The notes beneath the pieces were generated by a model. The model had not been told where the DNA came from. It saw only the letters and a program-made list of their open reading frames with translations, and did not search any database. From contig PCUV01000094.1 of the NCBI GenBank assembly GCA_002786915.1, positions 30,264-94,263 of the forward strand: a stretch of 64,000 bases of DNA. Direction: 5' to 3'. Source of the stretch: Comamonadaceae bacterium CG12_big_fil_rev_8_21_14_0_65_59_15. Lineage in GTDB: Bacteria > Pseudomonadota > Gammaproteobacteria > Burkholderiales > Burkholderiaceae_C. Numbering within the stretch: the stretch's first letter is position 1; the number at the start of each line of letters is the position of its first letter. Position numbers and translations under genes: made by a program. Positions 1 through 8,274 of this stretch are shown here, piece by piece.

Positions 1-1
1 A

Positions 2-211
2 CCGTGGACGCTGGTCGAAGCCAACGACAAAAACTTTGCCCGCGTCAAGATTTTGCGCACCCTGTGCCAGCGGCTTGAGGCCGCGCTGGCGGACAGCAAT
101 GCCCGCGCCAAAGCCATCCCCGCTGGCAAAAAATCCAAACCCCCCGCCCCAGCCAAAAAGCCACCCAAGCAGAACAAGACCAAGACGGCCAAGCCGGACA
201 AGCCGAAATAA
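2..211 (+). CDS. Polyphosphate kinase 2 / polyphosphate:AMP phosphotransferase family, C-terminal end only
   Basis: The 5' part lies outside the window. The visible 69 codons begin PWTLVEANDK and continue with ARVKILRTLCQRLEAAL, which resembles the end of the PPK2 fold. Enzymes of this family transfer phosphate between polyphosphate and nucleotides in the cytoplasm. After the conserved part comes a tail of about 35 residues rich in Lys, Pro and Ala, probably disordered and basic. Whether the enzyme uses AMP, ADP or GDP cannot be told from this fragment. The stop codon TAA is at 209-211. Confidence 0.7.
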   Translation, partial: PWTLVEANDKNFARVKILRTLCQRLEAALADSNARAKAIPAGKKSKPPAPAKKPPKQNKTKTAKPDKPK

Positions 212-365
212 ATGCGCCAGTCTTGCTCACCTGCAAAGACTGGTCTCAGGTGTTTGTGATTGATCCCTCAGGTCAATACCCGATGCCAGCCGATGGCAAG
301 AAATGGTACTGTGCGGCGCAGCAGGCTACGTCTGGCGCTTGCCCCGTCCCCAAATCTGTTTACCC

Positions 366-2102
366 ATGCCAACGCCCCCGCGCCCCATCCTGATCGTTGA
401 AGACGAAACCATCGTCGCGCGCGATCTGCAAGGCCAGCTTGAGCTGCTGGGCTACACCGTAGCCGGGCTGGCGCACACCGGCGAGCAAGCCATTGTGCTG
501 GCAGCACAGTTGCAACCCGAGCTGGTGCTGATGGACATCCAGCTCGGCACCGGCATCGACGGCATCGCAGCGGCGCTGGCCATCCGCACACAGCGCGACG
601 TGCCAGTGGTTTTTTTAAGCGCTTTCGCCGCCGACGAAGTTTTGCAGCGCGCCCAACTGGCCGAGCCCTACGGTTACATTCTCAAACCGTTTTCAGAGCG
701 TGAACTGCAAACCGTGCTGAAAATGGCGTTTTTCAAGCAGCAAGCGCAACAGCGAGAGCGCGATCTGATCCACAGCAACCAGGCCATGCTGGACACGCTG
801 ACGTTTTATGACGAACTCACCGGCCTGCCCAATCGCCGCTGCCTGGTTGACAAGCTCGCGCAAGCAGTGGCGGCCAAAGCACAGTCCGGGCAACACGGCG
901 CGCTGATTTTTCTGGACCTGGACCACTTCAGACTCATCAACGACACACTGGGGCCGGGTTTTGGCGACCAACTGCTGCGCGCCGTGGCGCACCGGCTCAA
1001 CCAATGCGTACGCGAAGAAGACACGGTGGCGCATTTGGGCGGTGACGAGTTCATGGTGATGCTTGACACCCTGGGCACGGACAAGGCACTGGCCGCCAAC
1101 CGGGCCGAAGCCGTGGCAGACAAAATTTGCCACGCGCTAAGTCAGCCGTACAGCCTGAGCGGCCACGCTCACCGCAGCTCGGCCAGCGTGGGCATCGTCA
1201 TGTTTGACCAGTACGGCGCCAACACCGACGAGCTGCTCAAAATGGCCGACGCCGCCATGTACCAGGCCAAGTCTGCCGGGCGCAACGCGGTGCGCTTTTT
1301 TGACCCCGCCATGCAAGCACAAATGCAGGCGCGCAACGCGCTGGAATCCGACTTGCAACGCGGCTTGCAGGTGCAAGAATTTGTGCTGCACTACCAGTTG
1401 CAGGTCAACACCCAGGGCGAGCCCCTGGGTGTCGAGGCGCTGGTGCGCTGGCAACACCCCACGCGCGGGCTCGTGTCACCGGTGGAATTCATTGCTTTGG
1501 CCGAAGAAACCGGCCTGATCCTGACGCTAGGGCAATGGGTGCTCGACACCGCTTGTCAGCAACTGGTGCAATGGGCACAGCAGCCGCAACAGGCGCGCTG
1601 GGTCATGGCGGTGAATGTCAGCGCGCTGCAGTTTGCCCAGGACGACTTTGTGCAAGGCGTGGCACAGGCGATCAATTTGTCGGGCGCCAACCCGACGCGG
1701 CTCAAGCTGGAGCTGACCGAGTCGATGCTGCTCAACAACGTCGAAGAAGTCATCAGCAAGATGCACCAGCTCAAAACCATGGGCGTGAGCTTTTCGCTGG
1801 ACGACTTTGGCACCGGCTATTCGTCGCTGGCGTACCTTAAAAGGCTGCCGCTGGACCAGCTCAAGATCGACCAGTCGTTTGTGCGCGACTTGTTGACCGA
1901 CCCCGACGACGCCACGCTATGCCAAACCATTGTGTCGCTCGGGCACAACCTGGGCATGCACGTGATCGCCGAGGGCGTTGAAACCGAAGGCCACCGCGCG
2001 GCACTGGCCGCTATGGACTGCGACGCCTTTCAGGGCTACCTGTTCGCCCGCCCCCAGCCCGCTGACAAGCTGCTAAAAGTTACAGATCAAATGAACGAGT
2101 AA
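366..2102 (+). CDS. Response regulator with GGDEF and EAL domains (c-di-GMP turnover)
   Basis: 578 residues in three parts: a receiver domain (about 5-125, phosphoacceptor D57 in VLMDIQ), a GGDEF domain (about 155-320, motif GGDEF at 225-229) and an EAL domain (about 340-575, catalytic Glu near 357, plus the DDFGTGYSS loop). Both signatures are intact, so the protein could make or degrade c-di-GMP. Which activity dominates cannot be read from sequence. No membrane segment is visible, so it should be cytoplasmic and take its input from an unidentified histidine kinase. I start at ATG 366 because the receiver fold begins directly after it. An in-frame ATG at 303 would add 21 residues with no recognisable fold. 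The 212-365 leader holds nothing I can name. Confidence 0.9.
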   Translation: MPTPPRPILIVEDETIVARDLQGQLELLGYTVAGLAHTGEQAIVLAAQLQPELVLMDIQLGTGIDGIAAALAIRTQRDVPVVFLSAFAADEVLQRAQLAEPYGYILKPFSERELQTVLKMAFFKQQAQQRERDLIHSNQAMLDTLTFYDELTGLPNRRCLVDKLAQAVAAKAQSGQHGALIFLDLDHFRLINDTLGPGFGDQLLRAVAHRLNQCVREEDTVAHLGGDEFMVMLDTLGTDKALAANRAEAVADKICHALSQPYSLSGHAHRSSASVGIVMFDQYGANTDELLKMADAAMYQAKSAGRNAVRFFDPAMQAQMQARNALESDLQRGLQVQEFVLHYQLQVNTQGEPLGVEALVRWQHPTRGLVSPVEFIALAEETGLILTLGQWVLDTACQQLVQWAQQPQQARWVMAVNVSALQFAQDDFVQGVAQAINLSGANPTRLKLELTESMLLNNVEEVISKMHQLKTMGVSFSLDDFGTGYSSLAYLKRLPLDQLKIDQSFVRDLLTDPDDATLCQTIVSLGHNLGMHVIAEGVETEGHRAALAAMDCDAFQGYLFARPQPADKLLKVTDQMNE

Positions 2103-2236
2103 AACTTAACTGTCACCTGGCCCCATGAACAAGACATTGCGCCGGAGACTTTAATGGCTGAACTGCGGCCACTCGATGAGGCTGCGATACGGTTGCCGCC
2201 CAAGTGACCAACCGGGCGACATGATATTGCTCTCAA

Positions 2237-2569
2237 TCACTGATTGATGAACCCTGCGCCGGCCCGGTGGGCATTGACATATTCGCGCAGCGCCGCGTTC
2301 ATTCTGCTCTGGTAGCGTTTGCCCGTGCCTCTGAAAAACTGCAGCACATCCGCATCCACACGTAAAGTGATTTGCTGTTTGTTCTCGCTGGGCAGCAGCA
2401 TGCCCGGCCGCGTCCACTGTACCGGCCCGGTCTGGCGCGGGATGTCGCTGTAGTCAATGGCCGCATCAGGCATGGCTGCAATCGCCCCCAAACGCCGCTG
2501 CTGTGCAACAGTTGCAACGGGTGGATGCGCTGGATCGAGTTTGAATTTAACCGTATTGTTTGCGCTCAT
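2237..2569 (-). CDS. brnA: BrnA-type antitoxin
   Basis: 110 residues. The C-terminal part carries the BrnA signature: KQQITLRVDADVLQFF followed by RYQSRMNAALREYV, a ribbon-helix-helix DNA-binding fold. The N-terminal half is the flexible segment expected to wrap the toxin. The gene follows the BrnT toxin and overlaps its end by about 23 bases, so the two are translationally coupled. ATG 2569 is preferred because the AAGG upstream is better spaced for it than for ATG 2575, six bases earlier. In this family the antitoxin neutralises the toxin and represses its own operon. The order toxin first, antitoxin second is normal for BrnTA. Confidence 0.85.
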   Translation of the reverse strand: MSANNTVKFKLDPAHPPVATVAQQRRLGAIAAMPDAAIDYSDIPRQTGPVQWTRPGMLLPSENKQQITLRVDADVLQFFRGTGKRYQSRMNAALREYVNAHRAGAGFINQ

Positions 2570-2819
2570 ATGCATCTGCCTTTCTTGCGGAGATCAACCG
2601 AATGGTGTCACCGTCTTGACCCCGAACCGTGTAAACGACCGCCAGCAGCGCAGCGCTGACCCGACCCACAGTTTTCCAGCGATCTTCACCATAATGCTCG
2701 CGACCATCAAATGTCTCGATTCGACAAGGATCCAGAAACACCTCGGCTGCATCCTCAAAACACACACCATGTTTGCCCTGATTGGTCTTGGCTTTCTGGC
2801 GATCCCACTCGAATTCCAT
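2547..2819 (-). CDS. brnT: BrnT-type ribonuclease toxin
   Basis: 90 residues, the usual size for BrnT. It has the family landmarks in order: FEWDRQKA near the N-terminus, a KHGV segment, the GEDRW stretch, a central VVYTVRG strand and the C-terminal IRLISARKADAYERKQY motif. BrnT proteins have a RelE-like fold and cut RNA to stop growth under stress. Nothing looks broken, so the pair is probably active. It sits alone between a c-di-GMP regulator and a sensor kinase, as expected for a mobile toxin-antitoxin module. A candidate operator lies just upstream at 2836-2851. Confidence 0.88.
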   Translation of the reverse strand: MEFEWDRQKAKTNQGKHGVCFEDAAEVFLDPCRIETFDGREHYGEDRWKTVGRVSAALLAVVYTVRGQDGDTIRLISARKADAYERKQYG

Positions 2820-2835
2820 CGCCTCAGTTTACTAC

Positions 2836-2851
2836 GTTTGTAACTACAAAC
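2836..2851. promoter_or_regulatory. Palindrome upstream of brnTA, candidate BrnA operator
   Basis: A perfect 7-bp inverted repeat, gtttgta-ac-tacaaac, lies 17-32 bases upstream of the brnT start. BrnA-family antitoxins bind palindromes in their own promoter, so position and symmetry both fit an autoregulatory operator. No match to a published BrnA site is claimed. Confidence 0.45.
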
Positions 2852-2891
2852 CAATTCTGGGCTAGCTGGGCTGCCATGAATAGGAATGGGC

Positions 2892-5810
2892 CTATGGCGC
2901 CAGCGTCACAGCAGGCGCTACGGTAAAGGTAACGGCAAATGCGGTGCCGGGGCCGGGCTCGATCTGTAGCGTGCCTTTGAGTTGTTGCGTCAGGTCCGCC
3001 ACCAGTTGCAGGCCCAGGGACTGGGTGCGCCGGGACTCAAAGTCGGCGCTCAGGCCCACGCCGTCGTCGCTCACGCGCAGGCACCACTGGCTGTTGGCGG
3101 CTTGGACGCCCACGGTATCCACGGCATCCACTGCGCCCACGCCATCCACGGCGTGCAAATCAATGCGTACCACGCCGCTGCGGCCTTCGGGAAAGCCGTG
3201 TTTCAGGCAGTTGCTGATCAGCTCGTTGAGCAGCAGGCCGCACGGCGTGGCCTGGTCCAAGCTAACCCGCACGCTGTCGAGCGCCAACTGCAGGCGCACC
3301 GAGGCGCTGCTTTGCGCCCGAAAAGCCTGGCCGGCGAGCTGCCCCAGGTAGGCCCCCAGGTCCACCCATGCAAAAGTGCCAGCGCGATACAGCGACTCGT
3401 GCAACAGCGCCATGGCGCGAATACGACCCTGCATCTCGGTCAGTACATGTCGCGTTTCGCCCTGACTGCTGCGCCCGGCCTCCAGCCGCAACAGGCTGCT
3501 GATCACCTGCAGGTTGTTCTTGACGCGGTGGTGTACTTCGTTGAGCAGCGCAATCTTGTCAGACAACGATGCCTGCAGCGCCTGCTCGGTGCGCTTACGC
3601 TCGGTAATGTCGTGCTGGAGCCCTACGTAGTGCAGTGTGTTGCCCACACCGCGCACCGGCGCCACCACCGCTTGGTCCACATACAGCTCGCCGCTCTTTT
3701 TTTTGTTGTGAAATTCGCCGCGCCATACTTCGCCTGCGGTCAGGCTGTGCCACAGGCTCTGGTACACCTCGGGCGGGGTCAGGCCGGACTTCAGCACGCG
3801 CGGGTTCTGGCCGTACAGCTCTTCGCGGCTATAACCGGTGCATTGCGTGGCAAAAGGGTTGGCGTACTCGATGTTGCCCGCCAGGTCGGTGACCACAATG
3901 CTCATCGGCGCCTGTTCCACAATGTACGACAAGGTACGCAGTTGGTCCTGGGCGAGCTTACGCTCCGTGATATCGGTAATGAAGCCATGCCACAGCACGG
4001 CGCCATCGGCCAGTGGCTCAGGCAGCGCGTTGCCAAACAACCAGCGCACCGTACCATCGTCAAACTTGACGCGATACTCCTGCTGCCAGGGTGTGAGGCT
4101 GCGCGCTGACTGCAAGATCGAGGCGCGCAGACAGTCAATGTCGTCGGGATGACAAGCGCTAAACGCGCCAGACGCGTCGGTTTTAACTTGCTCCGGGCTG
4201 TACCGGGAGAGCTGGCGTAAACCTTCACTGGCAAATGGAAAGCAGGAGCTGCCATCGGCGCGCAACAGGTACTGATAGACCATGCCGGGCACCTGGTTGG
4301 CAATTTTTTGCAGCCGGGCCAGTGCTTCGTCGCGCGAGCGCTGCGCTGCCACGCGCGCGGAGATGTCGTGCGCCACCGCCTGGGTGGCGCTCTGGCCTTC
4401 AAAGATGACGGCGTGGCCGGTGGCCTCCACGTCAATCACCGTACCGTCAAGCCTGATGAATTTCTCTTGCAGGGTCCCGCCATCGATGTTGTCTTGCTGG
4501 CTACGCCGGATGCGCTCAAACACCACTTGACGAGAGTCCGGATGGATGCGCTCCAGAATGGGCTGACCCAGCAAGTCTTGCGCGGAACTGGCGCCAAAGA
4601 GTTTGACCGTGGCCGGGTTCACATAAATGAATTTACCGTCGCGATGCACAAACATGGCGTCTGGTGTCCAGTCGATCAGAGTGCGATAGCGCGCCTCGCT
4701 CTCGGCCAGCGCAGCGTCGCGCTGACGCAGCGTGGCAAGCATTTGGTTAAAACCCTCAATCAACTGCCCCACTTCATCGGCTCTGTTCACAGCCAGAGGT
4801 GCCGGGAACGGGGCGTTGGGGTCAAACTTTTGCAGGGCGTTTGTGGCGACCTGCAGCGGCGCCAGTTGCCGGCGCAGCAGCCACCAGGTCAGCAAGCCGG
4901 CCAGCAGGGTCAGCACAGATGCAGCCACGGCCATGCGCTGCTGTAGCGCGTGGATGGGGGCAAAGGCTATCTGGGTCGGCAGGGTGATGGCAACGTACCA
5001 ACCGGCAGCGGGGATGTTTTTGGCTGAGACCAACACCTCGACGCCAAGGGGGTTGATAAAAACGTCGCTGCCCTCGTGCCCCTGCGCATAGCGATCCAGC
5101 GCGGGAATCACGCCGGGCGCAGGCAACGCGGCCATGATGCGGCTCGGGTTGGAGCTGGTCACGTTAAGTCGGTGCTGCGATGCCACCACATAATAGTTGC
5201 TTCGGTCTGGATCGTGGCGCCGGGCTACCCGATCCAGAAAATTGGGGCGGTTCAGGTTCACTACCCCGGCCAAAACACCCATCACGCCACCACTGGCCGC
5301 CCTGATGGGTACCGCCATGACCAAGCTCGGGTTCTGTGTGATTTTGCTTCGCGTCGGCTTGCCAACGGTGGCTTTGCCGTCTTTGAGCGGGCCAATGATG
5401 TAATCTCGCTCGCTGAAATTGGCACCCAAGCGCCCACTCTGCTTCGGAAAATCAGCCAGCACCGTGCCGTCCACGCCGGTGCTCGCTACACCCTGGTTGA
5501 ACAATTGCGCCAGCAGTGGGCGATGCTCCAAAAAAGCTTGCAGGTCGGCAGGACGCTGCAGCATGGCCGGGGTGATTTCGCTGGCAATGGTTGTCAGCGC
5601 CTGTAGCCGGTCGGCCACTTCATGATCAATTTCTTCGGCCAGCAAAGTCACGGTGGCGAACTGTTGTTCAGCCAGTGTCTGTTGCAGGTCGTCATGCAAC
5701 ATCCGGCTGACAAAAAAAGTCAGCGACCAGATGCTGACCAAAAAGACGCCCATGGTGAGCAGCGTGATGCGCGTCTTGAGCGATTTCGTTCCCAATGTGA
5801 GTTTCGTCAT
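2892..5810 (-). CDS. Membrane-bound Cache-HAMP-PAS sensor histidine kinase (HisKA_2 type)
   Basis: 972 residues. The N-terminus has one membrane helix (about 16-36), a periplasmic Cache-like sensor region to about 290, a second helix (about 293-313) and a HAMP-like linker. Three PAS domains follow (about 370-490, 500-625 and 635-755), the last two ending in DITERK-type linkers. The kinase core has the HisKA_2 box NEVHHRVKNNLQVISSLL with its phosphoacceptor His, then an ATPase domain with NELISNCLKHGF and DDGVGL. An unusual V/D/A/G-rich insert interrupts the ATPase region. No receiver gene is adjacent on the same strand. The divergent neighbour at 6058 is a stand-alone receiver and a possible partner. 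Confidence 0.9.
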   Translation of the reverse strand: MTKLTLGTKSLKTRITLLTMGVFLVSIWSLTFFVSRMLHDDLQQTLAEQQFATVTLLAEEIDHEVADRLQALTTIASEITPAMLQRPADLQAFLEHRPLLAQLFNQGVASTGVDGTVLADFPKQSGRLGANFSERDYIIGPLKDGKATVGKPTRSKITQNPSLVMAVPIRAASGGVMGVLAGVVNLNRPNFLDRVARRHDPDRSNYYVVASQHRLNVTSSNPSRIMAALPAPGVIPALDRYAQGHEGSDVFINPLGVEVLVSAKNIPAAGWYVAITLPTQIAFAPIHALQQRMAVAASVLTLLAGLLTWWLLRRQLAPLQVATNALQKFDPNAPFPAPLAVNRADEVGQLIEGFNQMLATLRQRDAALAESEARYRTLIDWTPDAMFVHRDGKFIYVNPATVKLFGASSAQDLLGQPILERIHPDSRQVVFERIRRSQQDNIDGGTLQEKFIRLDGTVIDVEATGHAVIFEGQSATQAVAHDISARVAAQRSRDEALARLQKIANQVPGMVYQYLLRADGSSCFPFASEGLRQLSRYSPEQVKTDASGAFSACHPDDIDCLRASILQSARSLTPWQQEYRVKFDDGTVRWLFGNALPEPLADGAVLWHGFITDITERKLAQDQLRTLSYIVEQAPMSIVVTDLAGNIEYANPFATQCTGYSREELYGQNPRVLKSGLTPPEVYQSLWHSLTAGEVWRGEFHNKKKSGELYVDQAVVAPVRGVGNTLHYVGLQHDITERKRTEQALQASLSDKIALLNEVHHRVKNNLQVISSLLRLEAGRSSQGETRHVLTEMQGRIRAMALLHESLYRAGTFAWVDLGAYLGQLAGQAFRAQSSASVRLQLALDSVRVSLDQATPCGLLLNELISNCLKHGFPEGRSGVVRIDLHAVDGVGAVDAVDTVGVQAANSQWCLRVSDDGVGLSADFESRRTQSLGLQLVADLTQQLKGTLQIEPGPGTAFAVTFTVAPAVTLAP

Positions 5811-5931
5811 CGGCGGGTGCTGCTCAGTTTGATGAAAATAATGATAGCTGTCTAGGCTTGAAAGACGTGGGCCAATGCCTGTTTTATCTTAACAAATCGC
5901 AAGAGATGGTGGTTAGGGACTGGGATCAGGA

Positions 5932-5959
5932 TAAATTTGTTCTCAGGTTTTGCCGATGC
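5932..5959 (+). promoter_or_regulatory. Possible sigma-28 (FliA) promoter for the chemosensory operon
   Basis: TAAA at 5932-5935 and GCCGATGC at 5952-5959 resemble the FliA consensus TAAA-N15-GCCGATAA. The spacer is 16 rather than 15 bases, and two of the eight -10 bases differ. The site lies about 100 bases upstream of the first gene of the chemosensory operon, in the divergent intergenic region 5811-6057. Flagellar sigma factor control is common for chemotaxis operons. Confidence 0.35.
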
Positions 5960-6057
5960 CGCATTGGGGTATTGACCTGATGTTGCAGGGGCACCAAAGT
6001 GCCTACAGTGCCACCCATGCGAATCGATCTTTTGCAAATTAACGTTGGGTGGCGTGC

Positions 6058-6444
6058 ATGACACTCAACATCCTGCTGGTTGACGACAACCTCACTTTTT
6101 TGGCCTCGGTCAAACATTTGCTGACCCTGCAGCCGCACACCCGCATCGTGGCTGAGGCGCACAACGGTGCGCAGGCGCTAGCGCTGGCGCAGCAACACCA
6201 GCCCGACCTGGTGCTGCTTGACATCGTGATGCCGGGCATGAGCGGGCTGGAGGTAGCCAAAACCCTGCAAACCTGGCCCAACCCGCCCAAGGTGCTGTTT
6301 TTGACCCTGCACGACAATGACTCGTACCGTAGCGCGGCCAAGGCGTTGGGCGCACTGGGGTTGGTGGGTAAAGCCAACTTTGTCTCAGAGTTGCTGCCCA
6401 TCATCACCCAACTGAGCCAGGACTGCCCGGAGGACGCGTCATGA
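6058..6444 (+). CDS. Stand-alone receiver-domain response regulator
   Basis: 128 residues, a single receiver domain without an output module. The acidic pocket (VDDN), the phosphoacceptor Asp in LLDIVMPGM and the conserved Lys in VGKANF are all present. The fold resembles NarL-type receivers more than CheY. It is the first gene of the chemosensory operon, and its stop overlaps the next start (ATGA at 6441). ATG 6058 is chosen because gggtgg lies at a fitting distance; a GTG at 6049 is also in frame. It may pass signal from CheA, or from the divergent kinase at 2892-5810, to an unknown target. Confidence 0.85.
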   Translation: MTLNILLVDDNLTFLASVKHLLTLQPHTRIVAEAHNGAQALALAQQHQPDLVLLDIVMPGMSGLEVAKTLQTWPNPPKVLFLTLHDNDSYRSAAKALGALGLVGKANFVSELLPIITQLSQDCPEDAS

Positions 6445-7595
6445 CCAGCTTTATCCCAGCGCGCAAGCAAAAATACTATCCAGCGGCCTTGGGTGCTGCG
6501 GGTGCAGCTTCTGTTTTAGTAGCATGTGGGCTGGGTACCGTGCCCCTTGGGCTGGCCATTGTGCTGCTGCTGGCGGGCCTGCTGCTGGGCAAAAAGATCA
6601 ACCAGCGCCAGGCTGACTTGCAGCAGGCCGTGGCTGACTTCATGGCCGGCCAGGCAGACTTTGGCGCACAAGTCACGCCGGTCTGGGGCAACCACATCGA
6701 GTCGTCACGCGAGCAAATGGCATCTGCCATCAACTCGCTGACCGAGCGCTTTGGCGGCATTGTTGACAAGCTTGACACCACCCTGCGCACCGCCACACAG
6801 GCCACCGACAGCGTGGAAGGCGGCGGCACGGATCTGGTCGCGGTTTTTGACAAGAGCGAAAAAGACCTCAAGGCGCTGATCACCGTGCAACAGGCGTCCA
6901 TGGCCAACATGGAATCCATGCTGACCAAAGTGCAGGGGCTGGACCGCTTTATTGCAGAGTTGCAAGACATGGCCTCTGACGTGGCACGCATTGCCCAGCA
7001 AACCAATTTGCTGGCCCTGAACGCGGCCATAGAAGCCGCCAGGGCGGGCGAGCTAGGACGTGGCTTTGCCGTGGTGGCCAAAGAATTCCGCATGCTGTCC
7101 AACCAGTCGGGCCAGTCGGGCAAAAAAATTGCCGAAACCGTCAAGGTCATCAGCGCCGCCATTGTTGACACTTGCACCACGGTGCGCGAATCAGTGCTGG
7201 CTGAAGACCAGTCGCTGGAAGCCGCGCACACCACCATTGACCAGGTGATGGCCGATTTTCGCAACATCACCGAAGCGTTTCAGCAGTCCAGCGACCTGCT
7301 GCAAAGTGAGAGCATGAGCATCCAGTCTGAAGTGAACCAGGCGCTGGTTCAAATGCAGTTTCAGGATCGTGTCAGTCAGATCATGACGCAGGTTGTCACC
7401 AACATCGAACGCCTGCCCACCATCTTGCAAGAGCAGCAACAGCACTACGCACAAACCGGTGCGCTGGTGGCACACGACCCCCAAGACATGCTCGACGAGA
7501 TGAAAAAGTCTTACGTGATGGCCGACCAGCACGTGATCCATGAAGGCGGAAAAGTGGTGGCAAGCAGTGGCGCAACGGATATCAGCTTTTTTTAG
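6441..7595 (+). CDS. Methyl-accepting chemotaxis protein without a ligand domain
   Basis: 384 residues. A hydrophobic N-terminal stretch (about 15-52) probably forms a short two-helix membrane hairpin with no periplasmic sensor domain. The rest is cytoplasmic coiled coil with the MCP signalling tip [20 protein letters not shown], which binds CheA and CheW. The region from about 290 to the end differs from standard receptors and may carry a separate adaptor function. Translation is coupled to the upstream receiver by a 4-base overlap. Because it lacks an external sensor, the signal is likely internal or membrane-derived, or arrives through a partner protein. Confidence 0.85.
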   Translation: MTSFIPARKQKYYPAALGAAGAASVLVACGLGTVPLGLAIVLLLAGLLLGKKINQRQADLQQAVADFMAGQADFGAQVTPVWGNHIESSREQMASAINSLTERFGGIVDKLDTTLRTATQATDSVEGGGTDLVAVFDKSEKDLKALITVQQASMANMESMLTKVQGLDRFIAELQDMASDVARIAQQTNLLALNAAIEAARAGELGRGFAVVAKEFRMLSNQSGQSGKKIAETVKVISAAIVDTCTTVRESVLAEDQSLEAAHTTIDQVMADFRNITEAFQQSSDLLQSESMSIQSEVNQALVQMQFQDRVSQIMTQVVTNIERLPTILQEQQQHYAQTGALVAHDPQDMLDEMKKSYVMADQHVIHEGGKVVASSGATDISFF

Positions 7596-7605
7596 AGGAT
7601 AAGAC

Positions 7606-7974
7606 ATGGCCAAACTGATCATGATTGTGGACGACTCAGCGTCAATGCGGCGCGTCGTAGGCATCTCACTCAAAGGCGCTGGGTACGACGTCATCGAAGG
7701 CTGCGACGGCAAAGACGCCCTGTCCAAGCTGACCGGGCAAAAAGTGCACCTGATCATCAGCGACGTGAACATGCCCATCATGGACGGCATTGCGTTTTTG
7801 AAAGCCGTCAAGCAAATGCCGGCCTACAAGTTCACGCCGGTCATCATGCTCACCACCGAGTCGGCGGAAGAAAAAAAGCGCGAGGGCCAGGCAGCCGGTG
7901 CGCGCGCCTGGGTGGTGAAACCTTTTCAACCTGAACAACTTGTGAACGCCGTACAACGGCTGTGCCTGCCATGA
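7606..7974 (+). CDS. cheY: CheY-like chemotaxis response regulator
   Basis: 122 residues, the normal CheY length. The key residues are all present: the VDDS acidic pair, the phosphoacceptor Asp in IISDVNMP, the Thr in MLTTES and the Lys in WVVKPF. CheY takes phosphate from CheA and acts on a motor or other output. It starts 10 bases after the MCP with GAGGAT upstream of ATG, and its stop overlaps the STAS gene start (ATGA at 7971). Confidence 0.92.
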   Translation: MAKLIMIVDDSASMRRVVGISLKGAGYDVIEGCDGKDALSKLTGQKVHLIISDVNMPIMDGIAFLKAVKQMPAYKFTPVIMLTTESAEEKKREGQAAGARAWVVKPFQPEQLVNAVQRLCLP

Positions 7975-8273
7975 GCCAAAACACTTTAAAAATTGAAGGC
8001 GAGCTCACCATCTTTCGTGCCATGGAGCTCAAGCCTGCCTTGCTGGCTACCCCGCCGGTGGATGAAATTGACCTCTCTGGTGTGACCGACCTTGACACCG
8101 CCGGCGTGCAACTGCTGATGCTGGCCAAAAAAACCGCATTGGCGCAGCAGCGCGACGTCAAGCTCACAGGCCATAGCCCGGCCGTGCTGGATGTGTTTGA
8201 GCTGCTCAACGTGGCAGGCTACTTTGGCGACCATCTGGTGATGGATTCGGCCAAAAACAATTCAAGGAGCTGA
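7971..8273 (+). CDS. STAS-domain protein
   Basis: 100 residues forming one STAS domain, the fold of anti-sigma factor antagonists and of MlaB. The loop that carries the phosphorylated Ser in SpoIIAA reads DLDTAG here, so T43 would be the candidate site. The gene lies between cheY and cheA with ATGA coupling to cheY and one base before the cheA start, so it is made together with them. STAS partners are usually Ser/Thr kinases or phosphatases, and none is nearby. Its role in chemosensory signalling is therefore open. ATG 7971 is preferred to GTG 7962. Confidence 0.85.
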   Translation: MSQNTLKIEGELTIFRAMELKPALLATPPVDEIDLSGVTDLDTAGVQLLMLAKKTALAQQRDVKLTGHSPAVLDVFELLNVAGYFGDHLVMDSAKNNSRS

Positions 8274-8274
8274 C

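Noticed and set aside
303-365. Longer N-terminus for the REC-GGDEF-EAL protein
   Set aside because: The 21 added residues have no receiver character and the fold begins at ATG 366.
2982-4109. Long open frame on the plus strand opposite the sensor kinase
   Set aside because: It lies entirely within a well-supported gene and has no family resemblance. It is a GC-rich shadow frame.
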